Positions 31,781 through 41,475 are shown, counted from the stretch's first letter. The stretch is 42,637 nt of DNA from Pseudobutyrivibrio ruminis (GCF_015057245.1 NZ_SVET01000022.1:1-42637), one strand, 5' to 3'. Notes: generated by a model not told the origin, from the letters alone. Numbers and translations are program-made.

Positions 31781-33085
31781 CTATTCAGCTGAACTTGAAC
31801 TAACATCAACTCTTGAATCAGAAGCTGCCAAGCAGTCCTCAAATGATTCATCTCCTAACAACCATGCTGCAATATCTGCTGCATTCTCCTCCTGGAAACC
31901 GCCCCATACAAGCTGGTTGTTTCCAAGGTTTACATCAACTACCATGCCCTCAGCTGCATATTTATCAATATCCTCTTGGCTAGGATTTGTAAATGTAGGA
32001 GTTACTCCTTCTAGCATTGAAGCTGTCTTTGTATAGTCATAAATCTCAACAGCAAGCTCCTCATCACTTGTAAGTAAATCCAGAACACAGTTAACAGCAT
32101 CCTGATGTTCTGTAGTAGCACTTGTCATAATTGCAATGTTTGGCTCAAAGATAAGCTTTGAATCACCTGTTTGATTAGGGAATGGGAAAATACCAAAGTC
32201 AAAGTTCTCATCAATATCAAGGAAGTTTTGGATTGACCATGAACCTGACACCTTCATAGCTGCTTCTCCAAGAACCATCTTTGCATCGCAATCTGTCTGC
32301 TCAAGTGAAAATGTTTCTGGGAAAGTATTGTCATAAATTAACTTATTATACTGGTAACATGTCTGTGCTGCCTTATCCTCTGAGAATGAAGTTTTACCTG
32401 CTCTAAAATCATCGCCCCAAGTAGGATTATTATTAAATACATCATTCATCATGAACTGCATTGTAACGTTACCAATTGACCATGTATCAACCATATGCGA
32501 TGCAAATGGTGTAATACCTTTGGCATTACAATCATCTATAATCGCCTGAAGATCTTCCTGAGTCTTTGGAATCTCCCAGCCATTATCCTTAAACATCTGT
32601 CTATTGTAATAAACTCCCTGATACAATGCGTTATAAACTAACCCATAAGTTTTTCCATCAAATGTAACATTCTCATTTGCTGCATCGAGAACACGGTCTG
32701 TATACTTACTATCAATCTCTCCAAGAAGACCTAAGCTAGAATAAGTAGCAACATCCTGTCCTTTTCCGATAATGATATCTGGGATTCCAGTCTGCATGTA
32801 CTGTTGCATCTTTGGATGGAACTCTCCATCCCAACCAACGCATTCCCATTCCAATGTGATATTAGGATACTTTTCAGCCAAAGCCTCATCAATCATATCC
32901 TCAATACCAGCATCAGTTGTTGATTGTCCCGCTAAAACAGTTAATGTTACTGGCTCATCTGAAGCTACTACGGTGTCCCCCGAACCACTTGTAGCAGATG
33001 TTTCAGTTCCCTGACTGCCACAACCAACAAATAAACTAGCCACCATTGTTGATGCCATAAGCATACTCATCAGTTTTCTTTTCAT
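31781..33085 (-). CDS. Sugar ABC transporter substrate-binding lipoprotein
   Basis: A 434-residue extracellular solute-binding protein (family 1). The signal peptide ends in a lipobox (LFVGC, Cys22), then a Ser/Thr/Gly-rich tether. The binding fold has VTLTVLAGQSTTDAG, IPDIIIGKGQDVATYSSLG, YGLVYNALYQGVYYNRQMF and KVSGSWSIQNFLD. From the linked GH36 enzyme the ligand is probably an alpha-galactoside such as raffinose or melibiose. Its gene is first after the two-component pair and is followed by an attenuator hairpin. Confidence 0.92.
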   Translation of the reverse strand: MKRKLMSMLMASTMVASLFVGCGSQGTETSATSGSGDTVVASDEPVTLTVLAGQSTTDAGIEDMIDEALAEKYPNITLEWECVGWDGEFHPKMQQYMQTGIPDIIIGKGQDVATYSSLGLLGEIDSKYTDRVLDAANENVTFDGKTYGLVYNALYQGVYYNRQMFKDNGWEIPKTQEDLQAIIDDCNAKGITPFASHMVDTWSIGNVTMQFMMNDVFNNNPTWGDDFRAGKTSFSEDKAAQTCYQYNKLIYDNTFPETFSLEQTDCDAKMVLGEAAMKVSGSWSIQNFLDIDENFDFGIFPFPNQTGDSKLIFEPNIAIMTSATTEHQDAVNCVLDLLTSDEELAVEIYDYTKTASMLEGVTPTFTNPSQEDIDKYAAEGMVVDVNLGNNQLVWGGFQEENAADIAAWLLGDESFEDCLAASDSRVDVSSSSAE

Positions 33086-33196
33086 AATTCCTTCTCCTTT
33101 TCTATGTGTTATCGATTACTGATGATGTAATTCTAAATCCTAACGTAAGTTCTCTGTTAGGAATAATTTGAAATAAAAAATTGGATTATTTTGAAA

Positions 33197-34783
33197 TTAT
33201 TCAAATTGCTTTCTATATTCTCTTGGACTCTTTCCAACAATTTTCTTAAATACTCGATTAAAGTAAGTATAATCGTCATAGCCTACTAAAAAAGCAGCCT
33301 CATTATTCTTAATACTTGAATCTCGTAAAAATTCCATAGCCTTTTCTATACGTTTATTAGCAATGTATTGGACAAGGTTAGTTCCTGTTTCCTGTTTAAA
33401 CACTTTAGAAAAGTACGTGCTTTCAACATTAAATTTACTTGCAATTCCTCCAAGAGTTATATCTTCTGCATAGTATTCGTCTATATACTTTACTGCCTTT
33501 TTTACCGTGTCTTTAATTGAACCAACATATAGCTCTGATTGGACGCCGATAACCTCATCCAATAAAGACTGCATAGCCACACTTAGTATTTGAGTATCGA
33601 GTTTTTCTACACAGGATTCAATATAGTCAGATAGCTCATAATATGTATCCACGTCTTCGGTAGAAGCATTTACCATTGAATATTCAAGAATTATATTACA
33701 GAGTTTTCTAACAACCTGTTTTACTTCTAGAAAGGTCCATTCCTTTTCTTCTAAGGATGAAAATCCTATTTCTTCAAATAGTACTTTCTTAAGCCCATTT
33801 AAATCCTTACTCTGGAGCAAATACTTTATCTGGTTTTCCTTATCCTGATTTATAATGCTGCGCATTTGCTTATGGGTTGCTTCCTTTTCTTTTGAAGCAA
33901 AGAGTATGCAGCTTTCTTTATTAAAGCCTCTAGTCATCATTACAGACACAGCTTGTAAATATGCATCCTTTAATGTATCAATGCTATAACTATGCTCACT
34001 TACCGCAACTGTAATCGTACTATTTGACTTCTGTTCCAAATTGCTTATTATGCAAGCTGCCATTCGTCTCAAATCATCGATACCCGCTTCGCTGACAATT
34101 ATAAATTCATTGTGCCTATAGATATAATTAAAAACGAGAAGATCTTCATCCATTAAGATCTCTGATAAATAGCTTTTTATCTTATATGAAAGCAAATTGA
34201 TATCATTGCAATTTTCCTCTATAAGGTCATGTAACTGATGTATTTTTACAAGCATAATACTACAGCCAGAAGTCTCTACCGAATTGTTTGTAATAATAGA
34301 TGGCGCAAACATAACAGGCTCTTTTTTAATTAATGCACTTAATTCTCTATCCTTTAGCGCAGATGAAGCTTTCAATATTTGAATTCTGTTTTGTTCTTCG
34401 TTTGCAAGTATTTCTAGTGCTTTAGAAACAGCCGAAACCAAGTCGATTTTACTAATAGGTTTTAGCAAATAATTAATAGCCCCCGCTAAAAGTGAGTCCT
34501 TTACATATACAAAATCATCGTATCCACTCACAACAAATACCACTATCTGTGGATATTTTTCTTTTATTATCTTAATAAGCTCCACGCCATTTACATATGG
34601 CATGTTGACGTCGGTAATAAGTATATTGCATTGCTCTGTTTCAACTCTTTGTAATACTTCCTCGCCATCACATGCTGGCTCCAAAAATGTAATATTATAA
34701 GCCGACCAATCTATTATTGTTCTAAATTTTTCCCTTATCCAATACTCATCATCCGCAACTAGCAGATTATATGATGTCGCCAT
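33197..34783 (-). CDS. YesN-type response regulator with AraC DNA-binding domain
   Basis: A 528-residue regulator. Residues 1-120 are a receiver domain with the acidic pocket ADDE (10-13), the phospho-acceptor D58 in ITDVNMPYVNG, and the Lys in NYLLKPISK. A long middle region of unknown fold follows. The last 100 residues are an AraC-type double helix-turn-helix (ITLGGIASKFNVESTYFSKV, then NNEAAFLVGYDDYTYFNRVF and GKSPREYRK). Its start overlaps the sensor kinase stop (TAATG). It probably activates the binding-protein gene just downstream. Confidence 0.93.
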   Translation of the reverse strand: MATSYNLLVADDEYWIREKFRTIIDWSAYNITFLEPACDGEEVLQRVETEQCNILITDVNMPYVNGVELIKIIKEKYPQIVVFVVSGYDDFVYVKDSLLAGAINYLLKPISKIDLVSAVSKALEILANEEQNRIQILKASSALKDRELSALIKKEPVMFAPSIITNNSVETSGCSIMLVKIHQLHDLIEENCNDINLLSYKIKSYLSEILMDEDLLVFNYIYRHNEFIIVSEAGIDDLRRMAACIISNLEQKSNSTITVAVSEHSYSIDTLKDAYLQAVSVMMTRGFNKESCILFASKEKEATHKQMRSIINQDKENQIKYLLQSKDLNGLKKVLFEEIGFSSLEEKEWTFLEVKQVVRKLCNIILEYSMVNASTEDVDTYYELSDYIESCVEKLDTQILSVAMQSLLDEVIGVQSELYVGSIKDTVKKAVKYIDEYYAEDITLGGIASKFNVESTYFSKVFKQETGTNLVQYIANKRIEKAMEFLRDSSIKNNEAAFLVGYDDYTYFNRVFKKIVGKSPREYRKQFE

Positions 34784-36573
34784 TATGAAAATACCTCATC
34801 TATCTTTTTCCTTGGAATCCACAATTTCACTAATGTGCCCTTATTAAGTTCGCTATAGACTTTTAATCCATATTCCTCACCATATAGCATTTTTAATCTT
34901 GCGTTAATGTTGTAAATTCCAATAGAATTTCCTTCTTCAACAAGCATCCTGTCATTTTCTTCAAGACGCTTGTTCATCTCAGTCGCATCAAATCCAGTAC
35001 CGTTATCCTCAACTTCAATAATTAGGTTTTCATCTTCTATAAAAGCTCTAATACTAATTATCTTATCGCCATGCTTATTTTTGATACCATGATTAATAGC
35101 ATTTTCTACAAGTGGCTGAAGCGATATTCTCGGAATAGTATCTTGTAATACTTCTTCAGCAATATCAAACCTATACTCAACCACATTTCCCATTCTTACA
35201 TCCATAACAAAGATGTAGTTTTTCAAATGATTGATTTCTTGAGCAACTGTCGAATATGGATGCTTCATATCTAAACTATATCTAAATATTCCAGACAAAG
35301 ACTGGCATAGTCGACTTACGATTTCACAATTCTGAATGCTAGCAATGCTACTCATTGTATCTAATGTGTTATAAAGAAAATGAGGATTGATCTGTGCCTG
35401 CAATGCCTTATACTCAGCTTTGTTAAGTAAAAGTTTGTTCTCATACTCCTGACCAATTAGATTTTCTATCTCATCAAGCATATGATTAAACTCACTTCCA
35501 AGTTGTCCAATTTCATCTGGCCCCGTATAGTCTATTCTTAGATTAGTGTCACCATCACTAATTTGAGAAACTGTGCTGGTAAGCTTTTCAAGTGGCTTGG
35601 CTAAAGTTTTTGTTATGTATAGGAATAAAACAATTAAAACAACAGATAACACAAGTACAATTAAGAGCATATTTCTTCTTAGTATTACTTGGTTTTGTTG
35701 TAATAAGCTCTTAGGCATAATGGTATAAGCTGTTAAGTTATACTTCTTCTGACTAACAGAAAACAAAACATTATTTCCTTCAACAAGACTATCTGTATTT
35801 GTTTCTTCGGAAGCTTCAACTTTGCTGCTGACAGCTTCGAATACATCTTGATTAACGCCTGCTGGATTATCCATAACATACAATACCAAATCACTAAATG
35901 GCTGGATCCAGACGTAGGTATTATCGCTAATTACGTATTTTCTCATTATCTTATCAATGGCTTTAGTATCGATATCGCATACGACATACCCCACTTGCTC
36001 TTCTAGCTTATTGATATTATGAATCTTAACTACAAACCTTATGATATTTCTATTAAGCGCCTGATTATAATATCCAGAAATGAGCATCTGATTATCATCA
36101 GAACCAACATATTCCTTTACCTTGGCTGAATTATATTGTTCTTCATTAACATAAATATCTTTGGGATAATTATGACGAGGAGTAGAAAATTTACGATACA
36201 CACTAACTGTTTCATTATCATCTGTATACAGATATAGAGCTAGCGTGCCTTTTTCCAGAAGTGATGTACTTGTAACAAGCTCTTTTGCACGAGAATAATA
36301 CACTTCTCTAAGAGTGTTTATATCCTTATCTTGACTGATATCTCGTAAGAATTCCTTGTCATTATAAATATCTATAATGTCAGACTCGATTCCAAAAAAA
36401 TAGGTATACAATTCATTTTGCATATTCTGCAACGAATTGTAGCTTTCCATTTCAGCTTGTTTGTAAATAAGGGATTCTGATGCGTTTGCAAACAGAATTG
36501 TTTGAACTAAAAGAGCGCCATATGTACAGCATAGGCACATAATTAGAATTTTAGTACGAAGTTTTAGTTTCAT
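34783..36573 (-). CDS. YesM-type sensor histidine kinase
   Basis: A 596-residue membrane kinase. Membrane segments at about 10-28 and 300-322 flank an extracellular sensing domain of roughly 270 residues. A HAMP linker follows (KTLAKPLEKLTSTVSQIS), then the LytS/YesM-type phosphorylation site QAQINPHFLYNTLDT. The ATPase domain has PLVENAINHGIKNK and VEDNGTGFD. I chose ATG 36573; an in-frame GTG two codons earlier is close to the G-run and cannot be excluded. It probably senses the sugar or its loaded binding protein. Confidence 0.92.
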   Translation of the reverse strand: MKLKLRTKILIMCLCCTYGALLVQTILFANASESLIYKQAEMESYNSLQNMQNELYTYFFGIESDIIDIYNDKEFLRDISQDKDINTLREVYYSRAKELVTSTSLLEKGTLALYLYTDDNETVSVYRKFSTPRHNYPKDIYVNEEQYNSAKVKEYVGSDDNQMLISGYYNQALNRNIIRFVVKIHNINKLEEQVGYVVCDIDTKAIDKIMRKYVISDNTYVWIQPFSDLVLYVMDNPAGVNQDVFEAVSSKVEASEETNTDSLVEGNNVLFSVSQKKYNLTAYTIMPKSLLQQNQVILRRNMLLIVLVLSVVLIVLFLYITKTLAKPLEKLTSTVSQISDGDTNLRIDYTGPDEIGQLGSEFNHMLDEIENLIGQEYENKLLLNKAEYKALQAQINPHFLYNTLDTMSSIASIQNCEIVSRLCQSLSGIFRYSLDMKHPYSTVAQEINHLKNYIFVMDVRMGNVVEYRFDIAEEVLQDTIPRISLQPLVENAINHGIKNKHGDKIISIRAFIEDENLIIEVEDNGTGFDATEMNKRLEENDRMLVEEGNSIGIYNINARLKMLYGEEYGLKVYSELNKGTLVKLWIPRKKIDEVFS

Positions 36574-36603
36574 CCCCACTATTCCCCCCTTCTCCGTAGC
36601 CTT

Positions 36604-36612
36604 AGTATAGCA
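36604..36612 (-). promoter_or_regulatory. Probable promoter of the alpha-galactoside operon
   Basis: The minus strand shows TGCTATACT, an extended -10, 31 bases before the sensor kinase ATG. The -35 (GTTTAA region) is weak. Confidence 0.5.
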
Positions 36613-36646
36613 TACTATCGTTTCTCTTAAACAGCCAAATTCTCAA

Positions 36647-36677
36647 TTAAAAAGAGCTGGCTATCAACCAGCTCTTT
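36647..36677 (-). terminator. Terminator of the glycerate operon
   Basis: A 10-bp perfect stem AAAGAGCTGG/CCAGCTCTTT (36651-36677) has a 7-base loop; the minus strand continues TTTTAATTG. It lies 48 bases past the glycerate kinase stop. Confidence 0.8.
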
Positions 36678-36725
36678 CATATTCTCATATTAATAATTGA
36701 ATGCACTGTGATCATATAATATTCA

Positions 36726-37961
36726 TTAGATATCAATCAATGCTATAGCAACATCATTCACGTTCGTTCCTGTTGCACCAGTTATTATCAGACCATCAAC
36801 TGCTTTTAATGCATTGTATGCATCATTATCTTTAAGAACATCATGTATGTTGATTCCTTTAGATAGTAATTCTTGATAAGTCTCGTTATCAACATAGCCT
36901 CCAGCGGCATCTGTTGGGCCATCTGTTCCATCACTACCAACTGATGCTACTGCAATGCCCCTGTTTCCAGCTATTCCTATAGCTGCGCTGAGTGCAAGTT
37001 CCTGATTTCTTCCACCTTTACCGGTACCAGTAAGATGAACTACTGTCTCTCCACCAGCAATAATGGCAAGCCTTTCATTGTCTTTTGCTTTTGTTTTGGC
37101 GATGCTAGCAAGAAAACTTCCTGCTTCTCTTGCCTCGCAGCAAAGCTCATCAGTCAAAATAATAGGCTTATAACCTAACTTTCCACTGTTGCTAGCAGCA
37201 GCTCTACAAAGTTCTCTAACTGATCCCGTTATGTGAGTTTCTACATTATTTAATTCTTTAGGAGTTTCTTTATCTAATAGCTCTTCAGCTTCCTTAGAAA
37301 GCTTGATATTGTATTTACGAACTATTTCTTTTGCTTCATCACATGTAGAAAAATCAGGATATGCAGGGCCACTTGCTATCATATCAAGTGGGTCACCAAC
37401 TATGTCGCTAAGCACAATACTAAATACTTTGGCTGGAGCACAAGCTAGAGCAAATCTACCGCCTTTTACTTTACTAAGACGCTTGCGAATAGTATTTATC
37501 TCTACTATATCAGCACCACTAGCAAGTAACTGTTTTGTAATGTCTTGTAGTTCTTCACCAGAAATTAATGGCAATTCAAACAGGGCACTTCCACCACCGG
37601 AAAGTAAAAAGATAACTGTGTCATCTTCTGATAGTCCTTCCACTAATTCAATAGCTTTTTTTGTCGCATCAAAGCTATTTTGATCAGGTACTGGATGTCC
37701 TGCTTCAAAGCATTGTATCCCCTCAATGTTGCTTTTCACATGATCATATTTTGTTATTACAATGCCGCCATCTAATCTTTTAAGAACCTTTTTTGCTGCT
37801 GCGGCCATTTGCCAAGCCGCCTTTCCAGCGGCTACTAGAATCACTTTACCTTTTCCATAAGAGAAATTGTTAAGGGCTCTAGTAACCGCCTCATCAGGCA
37901 GAACTTCTTTTATTGTGTTTTCAACAATATAATCAATATCATTCCTTAATTTCTGATTCAT
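36726..37961 (-). CDS. Glycerate 2-kinase (MOFRL/DUF4147 family)
   Basis: This enzyme phosphorylates D-glycerate to 2-phosphoglycerate, feeding lower glycolysis. The 411-residue protein has the DUF4147 N-terminal domain (VILVAAGKAAWQMA, GHPVPDQNSF, FLLSGGGSALFELP, NTIRKRLSKVKGGR, VLSDIVGDPLDMIASGP). The C-terminal MOFRL domain has GGETVVHLTGTGKGGRNQEL, then SVGSDGTDGPTDAAGG. It follows the GntP permease by 21 bases. Of the glycerate kinase families, this type differs from the GarK/GlxK fold. Confidence 0.92.
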   Translation of the reverse strand: MNQKLRNDIDYIVENTIKEVLPDEAVTRALNNFSYGKGKVILVAAGKAAWQMAAAAKKVLKRLDGGIVITKYDHVKSNIEGIQCFEAGHPVPDQNSFDATKKAIELVEGLSEDDTVIFLLSGGGSALFELPLISGEELQDITKQLLASGADIVEINTIRKRLSKVKGGRFALACAPAKVFSIVLSDIVGDPLDMIASGPAYPDFSTCDEAKEIVRKYNIKLSKEAEELLDKETPKELNNVETHITGSVRELCRAAASNSGKLGYKPIILTDELCCEAREAGSFLASIAKTKAKDNERLAIIAGGETVVHLTGTGKGGRNQELALSAAIGIAGNRGIAVASVGSDGTDGPTDAAGGYVDNETYQELLSKGINIHDVLKDNDAYNALKAVDGLIITGATGTNVNDVAIALIDI

Positions 37962-37982
37962 AAAACTTCCTCAATCACATTT

Positions 37983-39374
37983 TTAATGTATGAATAGGCT
38001 AAGTATAGCTATTTCAATTATAGCTGCAATACCCATAACAAGCGATGCTACTGTCCAGGTCTTGTAACCTCTTTCTGGAGTCATCTCACCAAAGTTAGTA
38101 ACAACCCAGTAATAAGAATCGTTTGCATGTGATACTGTCATAGCACCTGCTCCGATTGCCATACATACAAGTGTTATCTGTGCTGGTGTAGTAAAGCCAA
38201 GCACTGGAAGAAGTGGAGCTACGATACCAGCTGTTGTTGTAAGTGCTACTGTAGAAGATCCCTGGGCACTCTTTAAGATAGCTGAAAGTAAGAATGGGAA
38301 GAAGATGCCCATTGCTGAAAGTACTGTAGCATGTTCTGAAATGTAGTTAACCATATCAGAAGAAGCGATAACTTTACCAAGTACACCACCTGCAGCTGTA
38401 ATGAAAAGAATAGGACCAACTGTCTTTAATGTATCGTTTACGATGTCATAGAACTCATCAATCTTTTTAGCTCCGCAAAGCTGAATAACAGCAAAGATTG
38501 TACCTACTGCAAGAGCGATAATAGGAGTTCCTAAGAACTTGCAGATGCTAGCACCAGCGCCTGTTACCTTAGCCATTGTAACAATTGAAGATAATGCCAT
38601 AAGGATGATAGGAACGATAATAGGTGCAAGAGCAGAGAATCCATTTGGAAGCTTACCATACTCAGCAACTAATTCTTCGTATGTTTTGCTAACTGCGTTT
38701 GTATCAAATTCATCATCAGCCTTAACCTTCTTGCCAATAAATGTAGCATAGAAATATGCTGCAATAAGTGGACAGATTGAACAAACAATACCAAGTCCAA
38801 TTACAAGAAGTAAATTGTCACCAATTCCAAGTGTATTTGCTGCAGCAATTGGACCTGGTGTAGGAGGTATAAATACGTGAGATGTAAATAGACCAGCTGC
38901 AAGACCAACTGTCATTGCAACAGAAGATGAAGCTGTTCTCTTTACTAAAGCTTTACGGATAGGGTTTAAGATTACAAATCCTGAATCACAGAATACTGGG
39001 ATTGAAACGACCCAACCCATAAGCTCCATAGCAAGTACAGGATGATTCTTACCTACAATCTTAATTACAATATCTGCAAGCTTAAGAGCTGCTCCTGTTT
39101 TCTCCAAGATGCTACCAATTAAAGCACCAAGGATAATAACAATACCAATAGATGTAAATGTGCCAGAGAAGCCCTGACCAATTACAGTAGCAATACCAGC
39201 CTTTGTTGTTCCGTCTTCTAATGTGACATCAACAATAGGAATGCCCGCTAATAGACCTAATACTAAAGAGATGCACATAATTGAAATAAATGGGTGAATC
39301 TTGAATCTTGAGATCATGACAATCATTAATACGATTGCCAAAATAAAGATGATAATTAACGGAAATCCAGTCAT
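37983..39374 (-). CDS. GntP-family permease, probably for glycerate
   Basis: A 463-residue permease with about 12-14 hydrophobic segments. Conserved GntP patterns include FKIHPFISIMCISLVLGLLAG in the N-terminal part, PVFCDSGFVILNPI, FIPPTPGPIAAA, KSAQGSSTVALTTTAGI and the closing SHANDSYYWVVTNF. GntP members carry gluconate or related hydroxy acids. Linkage to glycerate kinase and a CdaR regulator makes D-glycerate the likely substrate. The ribosome site lies inside an inverted repeat (39380-39431). Confidence 0.92.
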   Translation of the reverse strand: MTGFPLIIIFILAIVLMIVMISRFKIHPFISIMCISLVLGLLAGIPIVDVTLEDGTTKAGIATVIGQGFSGTFTSIGIVIILGALIGSILEKTGAALKLADIVIKIVGKNHPVLAMELMGWVVSIPVFCDSGFVILNPIRKALVKRTASSSVAMTVGLAAGLFTSHVFIPPTPGPIAAANTLGIGDNLLLVIGLGIVCSICPLIAAYFYATFIGKKVKADDEFDTNAVSKTYEELVAEYGKLPNGFSALAPIIVPIILMALSSIVTMAKVTGAGASICKFLGTPIIALAVGTIFAVIQLCGAKKIDEFYDIVNDTLKTVGPILFITAAGGVLGKVIASSDMVNYISEHATVLSAMGIFFPFLLSAILKSAQGSSTVALTTTAGIVAPLLPVLGFTTPAQITLVCMAIGAGAMTVSHANDSYYWVVTNFGEMTPERGYKTWTVASLVMGIAAIIEIAILSLFIH

Positions 39375-39379
39375 GGAAC

Positions 39380-39431
39380 CGCCCTCCCTTCTTAAAGCAT
39401 TTATAAGATACTTTTATGATAAGGGAGGGCG
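39380..39431 (-). promoter_or_regulatory. Inverted repeat covering the gntP ribosome site
   Basis: Perfect 11-base arms CGCCCTCCCTT and AAGGGAGGGCG are 30 bases apart, with a weaker inner pairing TAAAAG/CTTTA. The gntP-proximal arm contains the ribosome site AAGGGAGG, 8 bases before the ATG. In any RNA holding both arms the site would be sealed. A promoter-like TTGTAA-18-TATAAC (39431-39460) would start RNA inside the distal arm, so the hairpin may form only in read-through RNA, or the repeat may be a DNA operator. Confidence 0.6.
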
Positions 39432-39476
39432 TTATAGAATTTAATGTACTATCATTACAAAAAGAGCATTAATTTT

Positions 39477-39493
39477 TTGTGTTGAGAACACAA
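39477..39493. promoter_or_regulatory. Operator-like palindrome between cdaR and gntP
   Basis: TTGTGTT and AACACAA are perfect 7-base arms with a 3-base centre. It lies 4 bases past the cdaR-type gene stop and just upstream of the possible gntP promoter. The minus strand continues with A rather than T, so it is not a normal terminator. It may bind the CdaR-type protein. Confidence 0.5.
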
Positions 39494-39497
39494 CACA

Positions 39498-40640
39498 TTA
39501 TATATTGTATTTGTTCCTCTTCCTATACAAATAGGTGTAGAAACTCTCTAAAAAGCTTCTATCAGAAGCTTTAGCCACTGGGTCGATATCCATTAATTCC
39601 TTGTACTTATTGTATCGATAAACCAATGTATTCTTATGTATGAATAACTCCTGGGCTGCTTTATTAAAGTTAAAGTTGTTTCTAATTAAAGCTCCAACTG
39701 TCTCTATGAAATCATCAATCTTTCCCTCTGGAAATTTGCTTTCAAAGATATAAAACATGTTTGCCATATCTCTCATTGGAGTAATGAAATGCAAATACTC
39801 TCCTACATGATCATAAAAGAAGACAGAGCTTCCCTCTGTTTTTATATATTCCTGTAACCATCTACAATGTCTGTATGCATAGTAATAGCGTGCATAAGAA
39901 TCTTGGAAACTACCAATGTAAAACTTTGCCTGAGTATCATTTTCTTTCATCCATCTAAGAACTGGACTTAAATACTCTCCAACTATGTATTTGTAATCAG
40001 AGAATAATTCGCTAACTGTGTCAGGCATAGTTTTAAATATGATGACTCTCTTTTCATCAAGAGCTAAAGAAACATCTTTTAAAGTATGATAAGGACTCTT
40101 TTTCAGATGCACCAAAAAGTCAGATGCATTGACCCCATCCATAATGGCTAAGATAGGAATTCTTATTCTCTCTTCAGGATAGCCAAGCTCCTCAGCCAAC
40201 TCACGTATTTCCTGCGAATCCGCATACTCAACCTCAGTTAACATATGGATAAAACGTTCTTTTCGATTTTCACGTAGTCTGGCTTTTTCTTGCTGCTTTT
40301 CATAGCGAAGCATAGACTGAATTGCCATCTTTACAATCATTGCTACAGGTCTGACTTCCTCTGGCTCTCCAGTAAGACCAACTACTCCCTCTCGCCTTCC
40401 ATCCATCTCTATTACCATGTTTATGCCTGGAAGAACGTTTGGAAACTGCTCAATGGTTGTAGTATCAACTATGTCCTCTTCCCCATGAACAATTCTGTAA
40501 GCAATCTCGTGATACTGTCCCACTCGCTCACTATTTCTGCTTGCTATTATTACACCGTCTTCATCCATAATGTTTACATTATATGAAGTGTATTCTGTTA
40601 CCTGTTCAATAAACTTTTCCGCTAAAAGCTTACTAATCAT
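39498..40640 (-). CDS. CdaR-family (sugar diacid) transcriptional regulator
   Basis: A 380-residue regulator. The first 130 residues are the sugar-diacid recognition domain (KLLAEKFIEQVTEYTSYNVN, then IMDEDGVIIAS and RVGQYHEIAY). The C-terminal PucR-type helix-turn-helix reads NNFNFNKAAQELFIHKNTLV, then YRYNKYKEL. CdaR in E. coli activates glycerate and glucarate genes. Here the gene precedes the GntP permease and glycerate kinase, so it probably controls that operon and itself. Confidence 0.92.
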   Translation of the reverse strand: MISKLLAEKFIEQVTEYTSYNVNIMDEDGVIIASRNSERVGQYHEIAYRIVHGEEDIVDTTTIEQFPNVLPGINMVIEMDGRREGVVGLTGEPEEVRPVAMIVKMAIQSMLRYEKQQEKARLRENRKERFIHMLTEVEYADSQEIRELAEELGYPEERIRIPILAIMDGVNASDFLVHLKKSPYHTLKDVSLALDEKRVIIFKTMPDTVSELFSDYKYIVGEYLSPVLRWMKENDTQAKFYIGSFQDSYARYYYAYRHCRWLQEYIKTEGSSVFFYDHVGEYLHFITPMRDMANMFYIFESKFPEGKIDDFIETVGALIRNNFNFNKAAQELFIHKNTLVYRYNKYKELMDIDPVAKASDRSFLESFYTYLYRKRNKYNI

Positions 40641-40745
40641 GCCCCTTCTCCCTTTCCATCATCATATCCACTATTTTAAATCTTAGGCTATACAAAAGCA
40701 AAGTTCGTAGCGAGCTTTCAATCATGTATGCTGGCAGATTAAAAA

Positions 40746-40974
40746 TTATGTCCACAAGGATGTTATGAACATAGGTGATGCATCCTTACTTTTTTCAAAG
40801 CCACAGTTATTGTAAAAGTTCATTTCATTGTCATAAGCAATTACAGCTATTCTTAGATAGCTTTTGTACTTTTCTTAAATCATATCAATCAAAGTTCTGC
40901 CAATCTTCTGATAAAAATAATTCTTCTAGTTCATTTTTGTTAAAGTTATGCTTATCTGTATATTTGATGTTCAT
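40746..40974 (-). pseudogene. GNAT acetyltransferase remnant with internal deletion
   Basis: A normal start (AAGGAGG ribosome site, ATG 40974) encodes MNIKYTDKHNFNKNELEELF and a few residues more, then stops at TGA after 29 codons. A second piece in a shifted frame reads KYKSYLRIAVIAYDNEMNFY, then NNCGFEKSKDASPMFITSLW and the terminal T, which is the usual C-terminus of the same acetyltransferase family. The middle (about 70 codons), including the acetyl-CoA loop, is missing. It follows the intact acetyltransferase gene by 10 bases. The 40641-40745 stretch to its left holds nothing I recognise. Confidence 0.8.
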
Positions 40975-40984
40975 TATTGCCTCC

Positions 40985-41440
40985 TTAAACTAGTTCCATT
41001 TCAGATTCCATTTTTACAAAACCATATTTTTCATACAAAGGACGTCCCATTTCAGTTGCCTCTAATGAAATATTGTTAATCCCACGTTCTTTTGATATTT
41101 TAACGAGCATATCTAATGTTTTATATGCGATACCTTGACGTCTATAATCTGGAGCCGTATACATATTCATGATATAAGCCTTCTTGCCACTAGGGTTATG
41201 ATACGTAGGCATAACACTATAAAAACTAACGCCTCCAGCTCCTATGAATTTATCGTCCTCCATGACGAGAATTGCATAATGGGTATTATCCTCCAATGCT
41301 TTTTTGTAATAGTTATAGGATTCTTTTTCTACATTTGCCATATCCGTAGAAGCATCTAGCTTATTTGCTGCTCTTAAGACTTCAATACGTGATGTAGTCA
41401 ATAAATCAAGATCATTCAATGTTGCAACTCTAAATTCCAC
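40985..41440 (-). CDS. GNAT-family N-acetyltransferase
   Basis: A 151-residue single-domain acetyltransferase. FRVATLNDLDLLTTSRIEVL is the N-terminal helix pair. MYTAPDYRRQGIAYKTLDML contains the acetyl-CoA loop RRQGIA. EATEMGRPLYEKYGFVKMES is the C-terminal motif. Its own probable promoter lies at 41476-41504. The acceptor is unknown. The broken acetyltransferase gene downstream was probably its operon partner. Confidence 0.88.
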   Translation of the reverse strand: MEFRVATLNDLDLLTTSRIEVLRAANKLDASTDMANVEKESYNYYKKALEDNTHYAILVMEDDKFIGAGGVSFYSVMPTYHNPSGKKAYIMNMYTAPDYRRQGIAYKTLDMLVKISKERGINNISLEATEMGRPLYEKYGFVKMESEMELV

Positions 41441-41475
41441 TTTTATGTCCTCCTATGATTGTTTATGTTTTCAAA

